Of a stretch of DNA of 64,000 nucleotides, positions 26,183 through 35,253 are shown in pieces. The notes under the pieces are model-generated. The model was given only the letters and a program-made list of their open reading frames with translations, had not been told where the DNA came from and did no database searches. The DNA comes from Lachnospiraceae bacterium. GTDB taxonomy: Bacteria; Bacillota; Clostridia; Lachnospirales; Lachnospiraceae. The DNA is taken from positions 1 to 64,000 of the forward strand of contig JAGBHK010000007.1 in NCBI GenBank assembly GCA_017935565.1. The letters run 5' to 3'. The translations under genes were made by a program, and so were the position numbers. The stretch's first letter is position 1; the number at the start of each line of letters is the position of its first letter.

Positions 26183-27135
26183 TCTAACTCCTTTTGCAGC
26201 AATTCTCCAAAATATTTAGTATTTTTCGTAGCACCATCCATATTTAAATGTTTACCGCCATCGAAAGTATCCACCGAAAAATCCAATCCTATTTCATCAA
26301 CCGCTTCAAGTAAATTCACATACAAAATCTCATTTTTAGAAGCATAATCTACAACCGCCGCATCCCACTCCTCATACCAATAAGGGTACTGGCTAGGTGA
26401 CTTCACTAACACTAATTTTATATCTTTTTCTTCACAAATTTCTTTAATTTTATCCAAATATTCAAGCGCTTTTTGGGATAATTCATAATCCGAAAGTGGC
26501 TTTACAGCAGGCAATCTTGTAAGTGGCACAACCTCTTTGCGCGCTAAATAACCATCTTTTGATACATTAGGTTCACCAAAGAAATACTTAAAATCATCCT
26601 TCGATAATTCATTCCATCTAGAATGATATCTAAATATCGGAAATACATATGAAATCACATTTTCCTCTTCAGTCATAGACTCCTTAATACAACTATATTT
26701 ATACTCTGACCACTCCATCGTGTCAAGCATCATTCTATTATACGCTTCACCTTCTACTTCCTCTTTCATAAGTGAAGCAACACTTACAACCACCGCCTTT
26801 GGTGTTTCATAGCGCAATGTATCCATCAAAAGATAGTAAGACTGCCACATTGTTTGATTCGCATTACCACGAATGTAAGCATTAATACCATATTCTTCAT
26901 TAAGAACCTCTGGCGAAAAATTGTAATAGACCTCGCTATCACCAAAAAATATTACATCGTGATTTTTCTTGCTTTCATAATATTCACCAGTCAACGCGCC
27001 TTCTGCCATTTTCCCAGTATATTTAGGCATAAGAAGTCTTTGCGCCATCAATAAAAGTACTATTAATGCCACAAAGATTCCAAATATTTTTATTAACATT
27101 TTAATATTTAATGTAAATAAATTCTTTTCCTTCAT
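26179..27135 (-). CDS. SGNH-family membrane-anchored protein, DltD/AlgJ-like
   Basis: 318 aa. One N-terminal membrane helix (about residues 14-31), then an SGNH-like extracellular domain: block I FFGDSEVYYNFSP (Ser nucleophile), SVASLMKEE, KLVLVKSPSQ, and the C-terminal DGGKHLNMDGA carrying the catalytic Asp/His pair. Partners of MBOAT acyltransferases in Dlt and alginate systems have this architecture. The start is uncertain: the first ATG overlaps the MBOAT gene by 35 bp and neither it nor the ATG at residue 13 has a clear ribosome site, suggesting coupling. Confidence 0.85.
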   Translation of the reverse strand: MKEKNLFTLNIKMLIKIFGIFVALIVLLLMAQRLLMPKYTGKMAEGALTGEYYESKKNHDVIFFGDSEVYYNFSPEVLNEEYGINAYIRGNANQTMWQSYYLLMDTLRYETPKAVVVSVASLMKEEVEGEAYNRMMLDTMEWSEYKYSCIKESMTEEENVISYVFPIFRYHSRWNELSKDDFKYFFGEPNVSKDGYLARKEVVPLTRLPAVKPLSDYELSQKALEYLDKIKEICEEKDIKLVLVKSPSQYPYWYEEWDAAVVDYASKNEILYVNLLEAVDEIGLDFSVDTFDGGKHLNMDGATKNTKYFGELLQKELE

Positions 27136-28510
27136 AACCTATACCATACATACCAAAAATAACTGTCGCAAAAATCATAATTGCAATCATTGCGTATGAC
27201 GCAATAATTCCGCGTTTTCTATCTTTTTTAATCAGCGAAATCACAAACAAACTAAACATACATACAAGCACTAAAACCACATCTGCCGTTGCAATTCCTA
27301 AACTCATATCAAAAATTTTTGAAATGTGAAAATCCGAAATCATAAGCCATAATGACTTAAAATATCCTCCAACCGTATTATAATCAAGCATTCTAAGCAC
27401 ACCCATCAACATAAAAGTCCTAACACATCTAAATACTCCATAGACTCTGCCTTCTGTGAATTTAAAACGCTTATTAAACTTTTTATAAAGTGGCGCAAGT
27501 TCCAAAGAAATAATTACAACCACGCAATTTAACATCCCCCAAAGAATAAAATTCGCAGTAGCACCATGCCAGATTCCAGTCACAAACCATACTACAACAG
27601 TGGCAATATACACAGGAAATTTTCTTGCTGCAGCATTTCCAAATTTTCCTCTAATCACCTTATTGGCACTGACAACCACCTTTGAAAATGAGACTGGATA
27701 AAACACATAATCTCTAAGCCACAAGCCAAGACTCATGTGCCATCTTCTCCAATAATCACTTATGGAAGTTGCAAAAAATGGTTTATTAAAGTTTTCAGGC
27801 AATTTAATTCCAAATAATTTTCCGCTACCTATAGCAATATCAATTCCCGCCGAAAAATCTGTAAAAAGGTATAATGCATAAACAAATATATTTAGAAAAA
27901 TAGCAGTACCATCATCATTCATCTTCGACAAATTTTCAAATGCAATTCCTAATCTTTCAGCGATAACAAGTTTCTTAAAAACACCGTAAACAATCCGCTT
28001 CACGCCCGATGTAAACTTTTCAAAATCAAATTTCACCTTTACAAAATCAGACGAAACTTCATCATAACGACATATCGGTCCTTGCACCATTATCGGAAAG
28101 AAATTAAATACTGCTGCCAATTTAAAAACATTTATTTCAGCCTTATATTTTCCTCTGTAAACATCGATTACATACCCTATACAAGTCAATGTATAAAATG
28201 AAATCGCCATAGGCACAATACCTACGCCAAATATCTGATACTTAAAATTAAACAGCATAAAAATCATAATCGCCACATATATCAAGCACAGACTTTTTCT
28301 ATATTTAATTATTTTACTCAACACAACTGCTGCCAGATATGTAATTAAAATACTTCCATAAACTATAACAAAATTAGTAAATCCAAAGCTATAGCAAAAC
28401 ACTATGTTGCCAATAAAAACGCTAATAAATCGTACTTTCTTAGGCAATACATAAAACATAATTACACATGCAAGAAGCAACAATATGTATTCAAACGATA
28501 CAAATGACAT
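27101..28510 (-). CDS. MBOAT family O-acyltransferase, DltB/AlgI-like
   Basis: 469-aa polytopic membrane protein with about 11-12 hydrophobic segments. Signature YWRRWHMSLGLWLRDYVFYPV (about residue 240) and the catalytic-His region VTGIWHGATANFILWG (about residue 310) are typical of PG/teichoic/alginate acyltransferases. It should move an acyl group from the carrier protein across the membrane. It starts immediately after the carrier gene stop (0 bp) and is followed by the SGNH gene. Confidence 0.95.
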   Translation of the reverse strand: MSFVSFEYILLLLACVIMFYVLPKKVRFISVFIGNIVFCYSFGFTNFVIVYGSILITYLAAVVLSKIIKYRKSLCLIYVAIMIFMLFNFKYQIFGVGIVPMAISFYTLTCIGYVIDVYRGKYKAEINVFKLAAVFNFFPIMVQGPICRYDEVSSDFVKVKFDFEKFTSGVKRIVYGVFKKLVIAERLGIAFENLSKMNDDGTAIFLNIFVYALYLFTDFSAGIDIAIGSGKLFGIKLPENFNKPFFATSISDYWRRWHMSLGLWLRDYVFYPVSFSKVVVSANKVIRGKFGNAAARKFPVYIATVVVWFVTGIWHGATANFILWGMLNCVVVIISLELAPLYKKFNKRFKFTEGRVYGVFRCVRTFMLMGVLRMLDYNTVGGYFKSLWLMISDFHISKIFDMSLGIATADVVLVLVCMFSLFVISLIKKDRKRGIIASYAMIAIMIFATVIFGMYGIGYEGKEFIYIKY

Positions 28511-28738
28511 TTACTTTTCCTTTTGCTTATTTATTAATGTTTCAATAGATTCAATCGTTCTAAAATTATCAGGCGTAATTTCCCAAAGAGGAATGGTTAT
28601 TTTGTATTCTGCATTGATTTCACCAACCAGCGCAACCAAAGAATATGAATCCAATATCCCTTCCTCTACAAGGTCCATCTTATCAATATTTTCCTCATAT
28701 AAATCCATTTCATCTAAAATATCCATTAATGTTCTCAT
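28511..28738 (-). CDS. Acyl/aminoacyl carrier protein, DltC-like
   Basis: 75-aa acidic helical protein. The phosphopantetheine attachment serine is in EGILDSYSLVALV (about residue 31), and the end TPDNFRTIESIETLI resembles the DltC family. ATG with GAGG five bases upstream. It lies directly between the transglutaminase gene and the MBOAT gene, which argues for a dedicated carrier rather than the fatty-acid ACP. It needs a phosphopantetheinyl transferase encoded elsewhere. Confidence 0.9.
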   Translation of the reverse strand: MRTLMDILDEMDLYEENIDKMDLVEEGILDSYSLVALVGEINAEYKITIPLWEITPDNFRTIESIETLINKQKEK

Positions 28739-28746
28739 TACTACCT

Positions 28747-30777
28747 CTATTTATATACTGTCGTAGATACTTCAGGATACAAACTTTTATCGTAAACCCA
28801 GTATCTTGCAGATTCAGCATTGACCTCTGCATCAGTCTTCATAAAACATTTAAATGTTGATTTTCTAGGCGTAGCATCCATATGATACCAACCTGTTCCA
28901 AAATTGCAAAGCTGCCAATAATGATTGCCACCGGTACTTCTACTCACAAATATCGTTTGCGCACCAATTCTTTGCATAAACACTTCAATAAGAGCTGAAA
29001 ATGTGTAACAATCACCCACTCCCAATGTGAGTCCGTCATAAGCCGCTTTTTCAATACTCGACTGGTCAGCCTGATTAATGTATCTTACATTGTTCTGAAT
29101 GTATTCAAATAATGCCCACGCTTTTTCACTAGTACTCATTGATTCCGTAATATTTTTAGCAATAATCTCATCCGCCATAGAATCAACAAATTCTCTTGTC
29201 ACGGCCATTACTGTAACCTTTGCCGCCTGTGTCGTTACATTTTTAGATTTGTCAGTTGCCTTATAAATAACTTCATAGTCACCTGCAACCTCGTAATTAA
29301 CCTTACTGTCATCCACAGTAACCTGAATTTCTCCATCAGTGTCATCTAATGCCTTAACACCTAAAAGATACTCTGGTTTCTTTCTAATATATGTAGAAAC
29401 ATCGGAAATTCCCGACAATTCTGGTGCAATTGCATCATACATAATATTCAGCGTCGACTTCACATAAGAATAATTTCCAGCTTCATCACTAAGCTTAATC
29501 GTAACATTTTGTATACCTTTATTAATCTTGTCAGGCTCATTTAAAAATGTTAATGTAACCTTAGATGCATCCTTTATATCTTTTACAAACAATGATGGAA
29601 CAATATCCGTCTTCTTATCAAGAACTACAGAAACTGCTGTTGCCATCGGTGCAGCAATGTCAATTACATTAACCTTAATATCCATAGAAACGCCATCTGC
29701 TTCTACTGCAATACTGTATCTTCCAAGTTTATTTGTATCAACCTTTCCACTTACTAACTTCGCACTAGAAGCACCCAATTTATCAGCAATAACTTTTCCA
29801 TCAACTGCGCCACTTCCAAGTTCCACATTAAAACCTTTATAGTCAACTACATACAATTTTCTTTCAATAATAGTCGTATTTCCCGAAGTATCTGACACTG
29901 CAACCGAAACTAATGTTTCTTCCTTGCCAATGTAATTTGGCTTGTCCACAAAATAAATAGTTACATCATCTTCATCATAATACTTTAAGACAAATTGGTC
30001 AGGCGAAATAGGTTCGCCATTTTGAATATCAGCCTTAGAAATCTCGGCATCACAACCCACAACCGTCGGTGGATTTTCATCAATTACTATAAGTTTACTT
30101 TTGTAATTTTTACCATCAATCTCAATATCCACATAATAAGTACCAGGCTTATTTATCATATCAGCTAAATCAGATTTCAACTTACCAGAATCTTTATCAC
30201 TGAATATAAAATCTTTGGCCTGTGGCAATGCCTCACCATATCGATACTCTACATAATCCTTTACCTTCAAAACATCAACTGTCGCTGTGGCTTCTGTAAT
30301 ATTTCCTGACTCGTCCTTAACAACAATAACAACATTATTTCTTCCAACCTTACCAAACTGAGGCTCTTCCTTAAACTCCATCTTAACTTTTGAAGCATCC
30401 GAAACCTTTACAATAAGGTCCTTAACCGTCAATGTATCATATACAGAAATGTCCATATCTCTAACTTCCACAAGTGGCGGAGTCGTGTCCTTTATCTCTA
30501 TATAAACATTTTTTTCTTTTCCGTTGTACTCAATCTTTACCTGATATTTTCCAGTTTTATTTTTGTCAATTTTTGAAATATCCGTAATATATTTTACTTC
30601 TCCATCGCCCTTTAAAAATTGAACCGCTTTAGGAAGACTTTCTCCAAGTTCAACATTAATCTTTTTATGAAGTCCCATATAATATACAGAATTAACTAAA
30701 AAATAAATCAGCACACCTATAACAACTGCACCCACTGCGCATATACAGGCAATTTTTAGTTTCTTATTTTTCTTCAT
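28747..30777 (-). CDS. Membrane-anchored Ig-like repeat protein with transglutaminase-like domain
   Basis: 676 aa. N-terminal anchor helix (about residues 7-28) without lipobox; then about five Ig/cadherin-like repeats of the bacterial surface type, recognisable by DTTPP, VSDASKV, KDESGN, VSDTSGN, LSDEAGN and ATDKSKN motifs; then a C-terminal transglutaminase-like domain with Cys590 in GVGDCYTFS, His619 in GNHYWQLC and Asp634 in HMDATP, the full papain-like triad. In bacteria such domains are proteases, cross-linkers or amidating enzymes. It follows folA by 10 bp and precedes the carrier by 8 bp, so it is tied to the acylation operon. Confidence 0.9.
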   Translation of the reverse strand: MKKNKKLKIACICAVGAVVIGVLIYFLVNSVYYMGLHKKINVELGESLPKAVQFLKGDGEVKYITDISKIDKNKTGKYQVKIEYNGKEKNVYIEIKDTTPPLVEVRDMDISVYDTLTVKDLIVKVSDASKVKMEFKEEPQFGKVGRNNVVIVVKDESGNITEATATVDVLKVKDYVEYRYGEALPQAKDFIFSDKDSGKLKSDLADMINKPGTYYVDIEIDGKNYKSKLIVIDENPPTVVGCDAEISKADIQNGEPISPDQFVLKYYDEDDVTIYFVDKPNYIGKEETLVSVAVSDTSGNTTIIERKLYVVDYKGFNVELGSGAVDGKVIADKLGASSAKLVSGKVDTNKLGRYSIAVEADGVSMDIKVNVIDIAAPMATAVSVVLDKKTDIVPSLFVKDIKDASKVTLTFLNEPDKINKGIQNVTIKLSDEAGNYSYVKSTLNIMYDAIAPELSGISDVSTYIRKKPEYLLGVKALDDTDGEIQVTVDDSKVNYEVAGDYEVIYKATDKSKNVTTQAAKVTVMAVTREFVDSMADEIIAKNITESMSTSEKAWALFEYIQNNVRYINQADQSSIEKAAYDGLTLGVGDCYTFSALIEVFMQRIGAQTIFVSRSTGGNHYWQLCNFGTGWYHMDATPRKSTFKCFMKTDAEVNAESARYWVYDKSLYPEVSTTVYK

Positions 30778-30787
30778 CTATCTGTCC

Positions 30788-31270
30788 TTACTTTCTAACA
30801 TAAGTCATATATGTATAAGGTATAATTTCTTCAACATATTCGTCAATGTATTGTTCAAATTCACTTTCATCAAACTCTGGAAAATAAGTATCTCCATCAA
30901 TACGAGCATGAATCTTTGTGATATACATTTTGTCAACACATTCAATAGCTTCCTTATATAACTGTTCTCCCCCTGCAATAAATATATCTTTCGTTTCCCC
31001 AAACTTCTCTTTAGCTATATTTATAGCATCATTTAATGACATAGAAGTAGTGCAATTATCACTCTCAAAACTTGTAGTTTTCGACACAACAATAGTATAT
31101 CTATTTGGCAATGGTCTTCCAATCTCTTCGTATGTTTTTCTGCCCATTATTACAACATTACCTGTGGTAAGTTCTTTAAACCTCTTCTTTTCATTCTCTA
31201 ATGTCCAAGGAATTTTACCCTTATCACCTATAACTCTATTGTCCGAATAAGCTACAATAAGTGCTAACAT
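30788..31270 (-). CDS. folA: Dihydrofolate reductase
   Basis: NADPH-dependent reduction of dihydrofolate. 160 aa from the ATG with GGAGG five bases upstream (the frame opens 10 codons earlier). Family motifs: MLALIVAYSDNRVIG, IPWTLENEKKRFKELTTG, VIMGRKTYEEIG, LPNRYTIVVSKT, DIFIAGGEQLYKEAI. It is the first gene after the promoter at 31303-31331 and lies only 10 bp from the transglutaminase gene, so it heads the Dlt-like operon. No thyA is adjacent. Confidence 0.95.
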   Translation of the reverse strand: MLALIVAYSDNRVIGDKGKIPWTLENEKKRFKELTTGNVVIMGRKTYEEIGRPLPNRYTIVVSKTTSFESDNCTTSMSLNDAINIAKEKFGETKDIFIAGGEQLYKEAIECVDKMYITKIHARIDGDTYFPEFDESEFEQYIDEYVEEIIPYTYMTYVRK

Positions 31271-31302
31271 ACACGCCTCCATTATTAAATAACTATTCAC
31301 TT

Positions 31303-31331
31303 ATTATATCAAAAACACACCTTCTTATCAA
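31303..31331 (-). promoter_or_regulatory. Promoter of folA and the Dlt-like operon
   Basis: Minus strand TTGATA (31326-31331), 17-nt spacer, TATAAT (31303-31308). No other clear terminator or promoter is seen before 24386, so seven genes may share this start. Confidence 0.75.
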
Positions 31332-31360
31332 CTGAACATAAAATTTTCACAAATTAAATA

Positions 31361-31389
31361 TTGTTGAATTATAAAAATAGTGCTATGAT
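31361..31389 (+). promoter_or_regulatory. Promoter of the ABC transporter gene
   Basis: TTGTTG (31361-31366), 17-nt spacer, TATGAT (31384-31389), 64 bp before the start codon. Confidence 0.55.
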
Positions 31390-31453
31390 GAATACTTGCA
31401 AACATATTTCTTCATCGACAGTATGAAGAACACAATGAAAGGATGCATTACAT

Positions 31454-34400
31454 ATGTTAGAATTAAAAGGGATTAGAAAAGAATACCCTGCCGGTGACGG
31501 TAAGGTAGAGGCCTTAAAGGGCATTGATTTGCAATTTCGTAAGTCAGAATTCGTATCTATCCTCGGACCTTCAGGATGTGGTAAAACCACAATGTTAAAC
31601 ATTATCGGTGGTCTTGATGGATACACAGACGGAGATTTGATTATCAACGGAACTTCTACAAAGGAATATAAAGACAGAGATTGGGATTCATATCGTAACC
31701 ATTCAGTTGGTTTCGTATTCCAAAGCTACAATCTCATTCCTCATCAGACTGTTTTACAGAATGTTGAGATAGCACTTACACTTTCAGGCGTTTCGAAGTC
31801 AGAAAGAAGAGAACGTGCGAAAAAAGCATTGGAACAGGTTGGACTTGGCGACCAGTTGTACAAGAAGCCAAACGCTATGTCTGGCGGACAGATGCAAAGA
31901 GTTGCCATTGCAAGAGCATTGGTTAACAATCCTGATATCATCCTTGCCGATGAACCTACAGGTGCGTTAGACACAGAAACAAGCGTACAGGTTATGGAAA
32001 TCTTAAAGAGCATTTCTAAAGACAGACTTATCGTTATGGTTACACATAACCCTGACCTTGCAGAAGAATATTCATCAAGAATCATTCGTATGCTTGACGG
32101 TGAGATTAAAGATGATTCGCAGCCACTTACAGATGAAGAAATCAAAAAAGAGGCTCTCGACGCAAAAAAATTAGTTGAAGAAAGCAAAAAGGTTAAAAAA
32201 CCTTCTATGTCGTTTGCTACTTCATTTATGCTTTCATTAAAGAACCTTTTCACAAAGAAAGGCCGTACAACACTTACAGCCTTTGCCGGTTCTATCGGTA
32301 TCATTGGTATCGCACTTATCCTTGCTATTTCGCAGGGTATGACAACATATATCAATGCAGTGCAGGAAACAACATTGTCATCTTATCCATTGACAATTGA
32401 AGCTACTACTATCGAGCTTTCAACATTAATGGAAACATTTATGAATGTTGCTAATGAAGACCGTTCTCACGAAAATGATGCGGTATACAAAAAGGCTGCT
32501 TTATACGATATGATGAATGCATTTAACAGTCTTGAAGCTACCGAAAATGACCTTAAGTCATTTAAAGAATTCTTAGAGGACGAACTCGAAAAAGAAGGTA
32601 CAGACCTTGAGCAGGCAATCAATGGTATCCAGTATTCATACGACCTTGACTTGTTAGTTTACACTAAAAATGTTGATGGCGAAATAATGTATTCTGACAC
32701 AGAAGAAATTCTCTACGACCTTATTATGGAATATATGAAGATTGATATGTCATATATGACATCAATGCAAGAAAGCATGGGTGCTTCAACTGGTATGAAT
32801 ATGTCAATGTCTATGGCACCACCACTTTGGCAGGAACTTCTTACAGGAAAAGATGGTGACCCAGTAAATGATTTATTAAGAGATCAATATGACGTAATTT
32901 ATGGAACATGGCCTAACAGTTATGACGAAATCGTTCTTGTAGTTGATAGCAACAATGAACTTGATGATATCACATTATATGCATTAGGCTTACTTCCTGA
33001 AAAGAATATCGAAGACCTTATGAATGCCGCTATGAACGGTACAGAACTTAAGGTTGAAGAGACAAAATGGTCTTACGAAGAGATCTGCGATATGGAATAC
33101 AAGGTAATCCTTAATTCAGATTGTTACTCATACAATGAAACTACAGGCCTCTATGAGGATTTGAGATTGACAGACAGTGGTCTTCGTTATCTCTATGATA
33201 ATGCTACAACACTTAAAGTATCAGGTATTATCAAGCCAAACGAAGATGCTGATGCAACAATGCTTTCAGGTAACATTGGTTACACAAAGGATTTAACAGA
33301 ATATGTTATCAACAAATCAAAGGATGCTCCAGTTATCGATGCTCAGCTTGCTAGCCAGAATATCGACGTAATTACAGGTCTTCCTTTTGATACAACTACA
33401 GGCTCACTTACAGACGAAGAAAAGGAAAAGGCTTTCCGCGAATATGCAAATAGTCTTTCAGATATGGAAAAACCAGCCGTTTACATTGGAATTAAATCCA
33501 TCGCTCCAGCCGAAGAAGTTGAAGCATATGTAACTTCTGCTATGGCTAATATGAAGCGTGAAGATATGGAAGCAATGCTTATCAAAGGAATGTCTTCTCA
33601 AATGAGTGTTAACGAAGAAGATATCAAGGCTTATTTAGAAGCAATGTCTGACGAAGAATTGACTGGATTAATCGCTATGTCAATTGAAGAACAGTACAGA
33701 GCAGAATATGCAAAAAATGTTGCTACTCAGATGATGACAACAGACCCAACACAGCTTATCGCTGGATTTGATGCAGAATTACCAACATACACAACTGCAC
33801 AGTGCGCAACATTTTACGATGAACTTATGCAGTTCTCAACATCAACATACGAACTTAATTTAACAAAGATGGGTTACATTGATTTAGAATCACCTTCTGC
33901 AATCAATATTTACGCTTCATCTTTCGAAAATAAAGACATTATCACAGCAGCAATTGCTGATTATAACGAAGATGTTGAAGAAATTAAGCAGATTGCTTAC
34001 ACAGATTATTTAGGAATTATGATGTCATCGATTACAACAATCATTGATGCTATAACTTATGTACTTATTGCATTCGTTTCTATCTCATTGATTGTATCTT
34101 CAATCATGATTGGTGTTATTACATTGATTTCCGTTCAGGAAAGAACAAAAGAAATCGGTATCTTACGTGCTATCGGTGCTTCAAAGAAGGACGTTTCCGG
34201 TATGTTTAATGCAGAAACAGTTATTGTTGGTTTCGCAGCCGGACTTTTAGGTGTTGTGGTTACATACTTGCTTTGTATCCCAATCAACATCATCCTTCAT
34301 AAGGTTACAGGCATCGGCAACTTAAATGCTATATTACCATTGCCTGCGGCAATTATTCTTATTGTTATTAGTGTATTACTTACATTGATTTCGGGTATTA

Positions 34401-34456
34401 TCCCATCAAGAAGTGCAGCAAAGAAGGACCCAGTTGTAGCCCTTAGAACTGAATAG
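31454..34456 (+). CDS. MacB/FtsX-type ABC transporter, ATPase fused to permease
   Basis: 1000 aa. The N-terminal ATPase (about 1-225) has Walker A GPSGCGKTT, signature MSGGQMQRVAIARAL, Walker B IILADEPTGALD and the switch His in MVTHNP. The permease begins with a helix near residue 275, carries a very large extracellular domain (about 300-850, Met/Thr/Asp-rich), and ends with three helices and the FtsX signature (QERTKEIGILRAIGASKKDV). Such mechanotransmission proteins act on the cell surface (peptide, lipoprotein or antibiotic handling) rather than as classical importers. Monocistronic; no adjacent two-component system. Confidence 0.93.
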   Translation: MLELKGIRKEYPAGDGKVEALKGIDLQFRKSEFVSILGPSGCGKTTMLNIIGGLDGYTDGDLIINGTSTKEYKDRDWDSYRNHSVGFVFQSYNLIPHQTVLQNVEIALTLSGVSKSERRERAKKALEQVGLGDQLYKKPNAMSGGQMQRVAIARALVNNPDIILADEPTGALDTETSVQVMEILKSISKDRLIVMVTHNPDLAEEYSSRIIRMLDGEIKDDSQPLTDEEIKKEALDAKKLVEESKKVKKPSMSFATSFMLSLKNLFTKKGRTTLTAFAGSIGIIGIALILAISQGMTTYINAVQETTLSSYPLTIEATTIELSTLMETFMNVANEDRSHENDAVYKKAALYDMMNAFNSLEATENDLKSFKEFLEDELEKEGTDLEQAINGIQYSYDLDLLVYTKNVDGEIMYSDTEEILYDLIMEYMKIDMSYMTSMQESMGASTGMNMSMSMAPPLWQELLTGKDGDPVNDLLRDQYDVIYGTWPNSYDEIVLVVDSNNELDDITLYALGLLPEKNIEDLMNAAMNGTELKVEETKWSYEEICDMEYKVILNSDCYSYNETTGLYEDLRLTDSGLRYLYDNATTLKVSGIIKPNEDADATMLSGNIGYTKDLTEYVINKSKDAPVIDAQLASQNIDVITGLPFDTTTGSLTDEEKEKAFREYANSLSDMEKPAVYIGIKSIAPAEEVEAYVTSAMANMKREDMEAMLIKGMSSQMSVNEEDIKAYLEAMSDEELTGLIAMSIEEQYRAEYAKNVATQMMTTDPTQLIAGFDAELPTYTTAQCATFYDELMQFSTSTYELNLTKMGYIDLESPSAINIYASSFENKDIITAAIADYNEDVEEIKQIAYTDYLGIMMSSITTIIDAITYVLIAFVSISLIVSSIMIGVITLISVQERTKEIGILRAIGASKKDVSGMFNAETVIVGFAAGLLGVVVTYLLCIPINIILHKVTGIGNLNAILPLPAAIILIVISVLLTLISGIIPSRSAAKKDPVVALRTE

Positions 34457-34462
34457 TTTTAC

Positions 34463-34491
34463 AAAAACAAGCGCCCCCAAATTTGGGGGCG
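34463..34491. terminator. Hairpin, left copy of a 29-bp inverted repeat
   Basis: Core GCGCCCCCAAATTTGGGGGCG preceded by AAAAACAA. In the minus direction the stem is followed by CTTGTTTTT, a good terminator for the small gene at 34496-34708. An identical 29-mer lies in reverse orientation at 35388-35416. Confidence 0.85.
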
Positions 34492-34495
34492 TTAC

Positions 34496-34708
34496 TTATT
34501 TACTTATTACATAGTTATTATCTTCTGCCACAACATCATACACTTCAAAATTCTTAAGTTCTTCTGCAGTTAGTGGTCTTCCAAGTTCTTCGGTAAGCCT
34601 TATCGCTTCATGTAATCTGTATATTTTCTTATCCGACTCCTCTGTTAATCTACCATCTATCATATCTGTACCAAAATCATCAAACTTATCATTGTTTACT
34701 TCTTTCAT
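34496..34708 (-). CDS. Small acidic protein, partner of the GNAT-like gene
   Basis: 70 aa from the ATG encoding MKEVNND (AAGG about 12 bases upstream; an earlier in-frame start overlaps the preceding gene). The first part is acidic and disordered-looking (KFDDFGTDMIDGRLTEES), the second a helical segment with LTEELGRPLTAEELKNFEV. Size, charge and position directly after the acetyltransferase-like gene suggest an antitoxin or small partner, but no characterised family is recognised. It ends in a strong terminator. Confidence 0.7.
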   Translation of the reverse strand: MKEVNNDKFDDFGTDMIDGRLTEESDKKIYRLHEAIRLTEELGRPLTAEELKNFEVYDVVAEDNNYVISK

Positions 34709-34712
34709 AATA

Positions 34713-35204
34713 TTAACCACCTTCCTTATCTTCGTTGAAATATTTATCAATTAACATTTTTGCTCCATACTGATCAATATATAAATTATTATAATTGATC
34801 TGCTTAGCGTTTAATATTTTCATATAATGTTCAATCAATTTCGTCTTCGCTTTAAATTGAACATATCCTTCATTTCCAACCATAAAACTATGTTTACACG
34901 CTATAGCAAACAAATGTGCACCAACACCTTTGTACTTACCATTTTTTCCCACATTATGAGGCGCAGACTCCACAATGTCTATATGAGTATAACCTTGGTC
35001 TAATATATGTTTTATAGCAATCATCCCTTGGATATCATCTGAATTTTCAACATATAATTCATATACTTCATATCCCATCTTTTGAGGTATGCTCCAATCA
35101 AAATTCCACCCTTGTTCTCTTAATTTTAGAGCTTTTTCTTTTCTTATCACCTCTGTAACTAAACAATACTCTGTGTTACATCTTTCTCCTGTTAATGTAT
35201 TCAC
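34713..35204 (-). CDS. GNAT-fold acetyltransferase-like protein
   Basis: At least 163 aa. The C-terminal two thirds carry a GNAT-like core: GMIAIKHILDQGYTHIDIVESAPHN, then YKGVGAHLFAIACKHSF (acetyl-CoA loop) and KTKLIEHYMKILNAKQI. The N-terminal part (CNTEYCLVTEVIRKE, LREQGWNFDWSIP) is specific to this subgroup. The annotated GTG at 35202-35204 has no ribosome site; an in-frame extension reaches ATC at 35244-35246, seven bases after a perfect GGAGG, so the protein may be 14 residues longer. The small acidic gene follows 4 bp downstream. Toxin-like function is inference. Confidence 0.75.
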   Translation of the reverse strand: MNTLTGERCNTEYCLVTEVIRKEKALKLREQGWNFDWSIPQKMGYEVYELYVENSDDIQGMIAIKHILDQGYTHIDIVESAPHNVGKNGKYKGVGAHLFAIACKHSFMVGNEGYVQFKAKTKLIEHYMKILNAKQINYNNLYIDQYGAKMLIDKYFNEDKEGG

Positions 35205-35253
35205 AAGACAATCCGTAAAAATATCAATAACAACACTGATTTCGATATAAACT

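Noticed and set aside
31744..32355. Minus-strand open frame of 203 codons inside the ABC transporter gene
   Set aside because: Antisense shadow of the ATPase domain; no ribosome site and no recognisable motif.
34713..35204. Assignment of the GNAT-like gene to a named toxin family
   Set aside because: The fold resemblance is visible but the usual AtaT/TacT partner type (ribbon-helix-helix antitoxin) is not; left as an open hypothesis.
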